A stretch of 43,775 nucleotides of DNA, taken from contig NZ_JBNPVX010000023.1 in assembly GCF_050434145.1 (NCBI RefSeq), positions 1-43,775 of the forward strand, written 5' to 3'. Both the position numbers and the translations under genes were made by a program. Source of the DNA: JAISST01 sp050434145. Lineage in GTDB: Bacteria; Fusobacteriota; Fusobacteriia; Fusobacteriales; Fusobacteriaceae. Positions 43,442 to 43,775 of the stretch are shown piece after piece. Position 1 is the first letter of the stretch. The number at the start of each line of letters is the position of its first letter. The notes below the pieces were generated by a model. It ran no database searches. It saw only the letters and a program-made list of their open reading frames with translations, and was not told the DNA's origin.

Positions 43442-43775
43442 TTAAAATACATATTTTATTCTTGCACTGTATCTTATATCTGCATCTTTCTTACTATCAT
43501 GTTTTCTTCCTTCTACATCAAAGGTGATTCCAAACTTGTTGGCTTTTTCTATTGTTATTCCTACTTTTCCTTTTAATACACCTTTTTCTTCTTCTGATTC
43601 TATTAAATTATACCAACCTGAATCTCCATTTCGTACTTTTGCTTTATTTCTATTATTACTTTCCCCTAATTCATATGCACAGGCCCCTTCTGCAAATATT
43701 TTTGCTGAAACTTTTTTTCCTATATAACCTCGCTTTTCAGCTCTTAAGCCTATTTCTGGTTGGATACTATAATAA
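43442..43775 (-). CDS. C-terminal beta-barrel of a second autotransporter (5' part outside window)
   Basis: An open frame enters from the right edge and ends at a TAA at 43442-43444. The 110 visible residues are the end of a beta-barrel: SIQPEIGLRAEKRGYIGKKV, AKIFAEGACAYELGESNNR, GKVGITIEKANKFGITFDVE and the terminal ARIKYVF with C-terminal aromatic. By eye about three quarters of the residues equal the end of the giant autotransporter, so the genes are paralogues in tandem. Nothing can be said about the passenger. Confidence 0.9.
   Translation of the reverse strand, partial: YYSIQPEIGLRAEKRGYIGKKVSAKIFAEGACAYELGESNNRNKAKVRNGDSGWYNLIESEEEKGVLKGKVGITIEKANKFGITFDVEGRKHDSKKDADIRYSARIKYVF

Overview
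The window is AT-rich (roughly 30% G+C by eye) and nearly every gene lies on the minus strand. It carries a type Va autotransporter with the N-terminal region and beta-barrel style seen in Leptotrichia-like bacteria. It also has a two-partner-secretion haemagglutinin, periplasmic proteins with SPase I-type signals, and Fusobacteria-like housekeeping genes with strong GGAGG ribosome binding sites. This points to a diderm of the Fusobacteriota, most likely family Leptotrichiaceae. That assignment is an inference from protein character, not a database result.

Layout from left to right. Positions 1-3497 (minus) hold the N-terminal part of a filamentous-haemagglutinin-like TpsA exoprotein that runs off the left edge and contains large, nearly identical in-frame tandem repeats. 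Positions 4174-6642 hold an AEC-family permease and an M20/AbgB-like amidohydrolase. Positions 7053-12532 hold a complete peptide ABC importer (binding protein, two permeases, two ATPases). The importer operon and the amidohydrolase gene carry the same 25-bp motif at the same distance before their start codons, so they are probably co-regulated for uptake and hydrolysis of peptides or acylated amino acids.

Positions 12599-22302 hold a YibE/F membrane protein, rpsO (with a leader that can mask its own Shine-Dalgarno), ftsH, tilS, mltG, a DEAD-box RNA helicase and a DUF3999 protein. Positions 22486-30371 hold a DUF2339 polytopic membrane protein, a large tryptophan-rich TPR protein, a TrmR-like O-methyltransferase and rsmB. 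mgtE (30505-31839) is the only clear plus-strand gene and is divergent from rsmB.

Positions 31840-43775 form an adhesin region: a 3187-residue autotransporter, a small putative secreted protein, and the C-terminal barrel of a second, paralogous autotransporter that enters from the right edge. The noncoding DNA here is unusual. A run of strong hairpins and a 96-bp element bounded by inverted repeats follow the giant autotransporter, and a terminator-like hairpin lies in the leader of the small gene. GC-richer islands that resemble each other lie about 100-300 bp before the haemagglutinin, amidohydrolase and autotransporter genes. I found no tRNA, rRNA, CRISPR array, intact insertion sequence or recognisable defence system.
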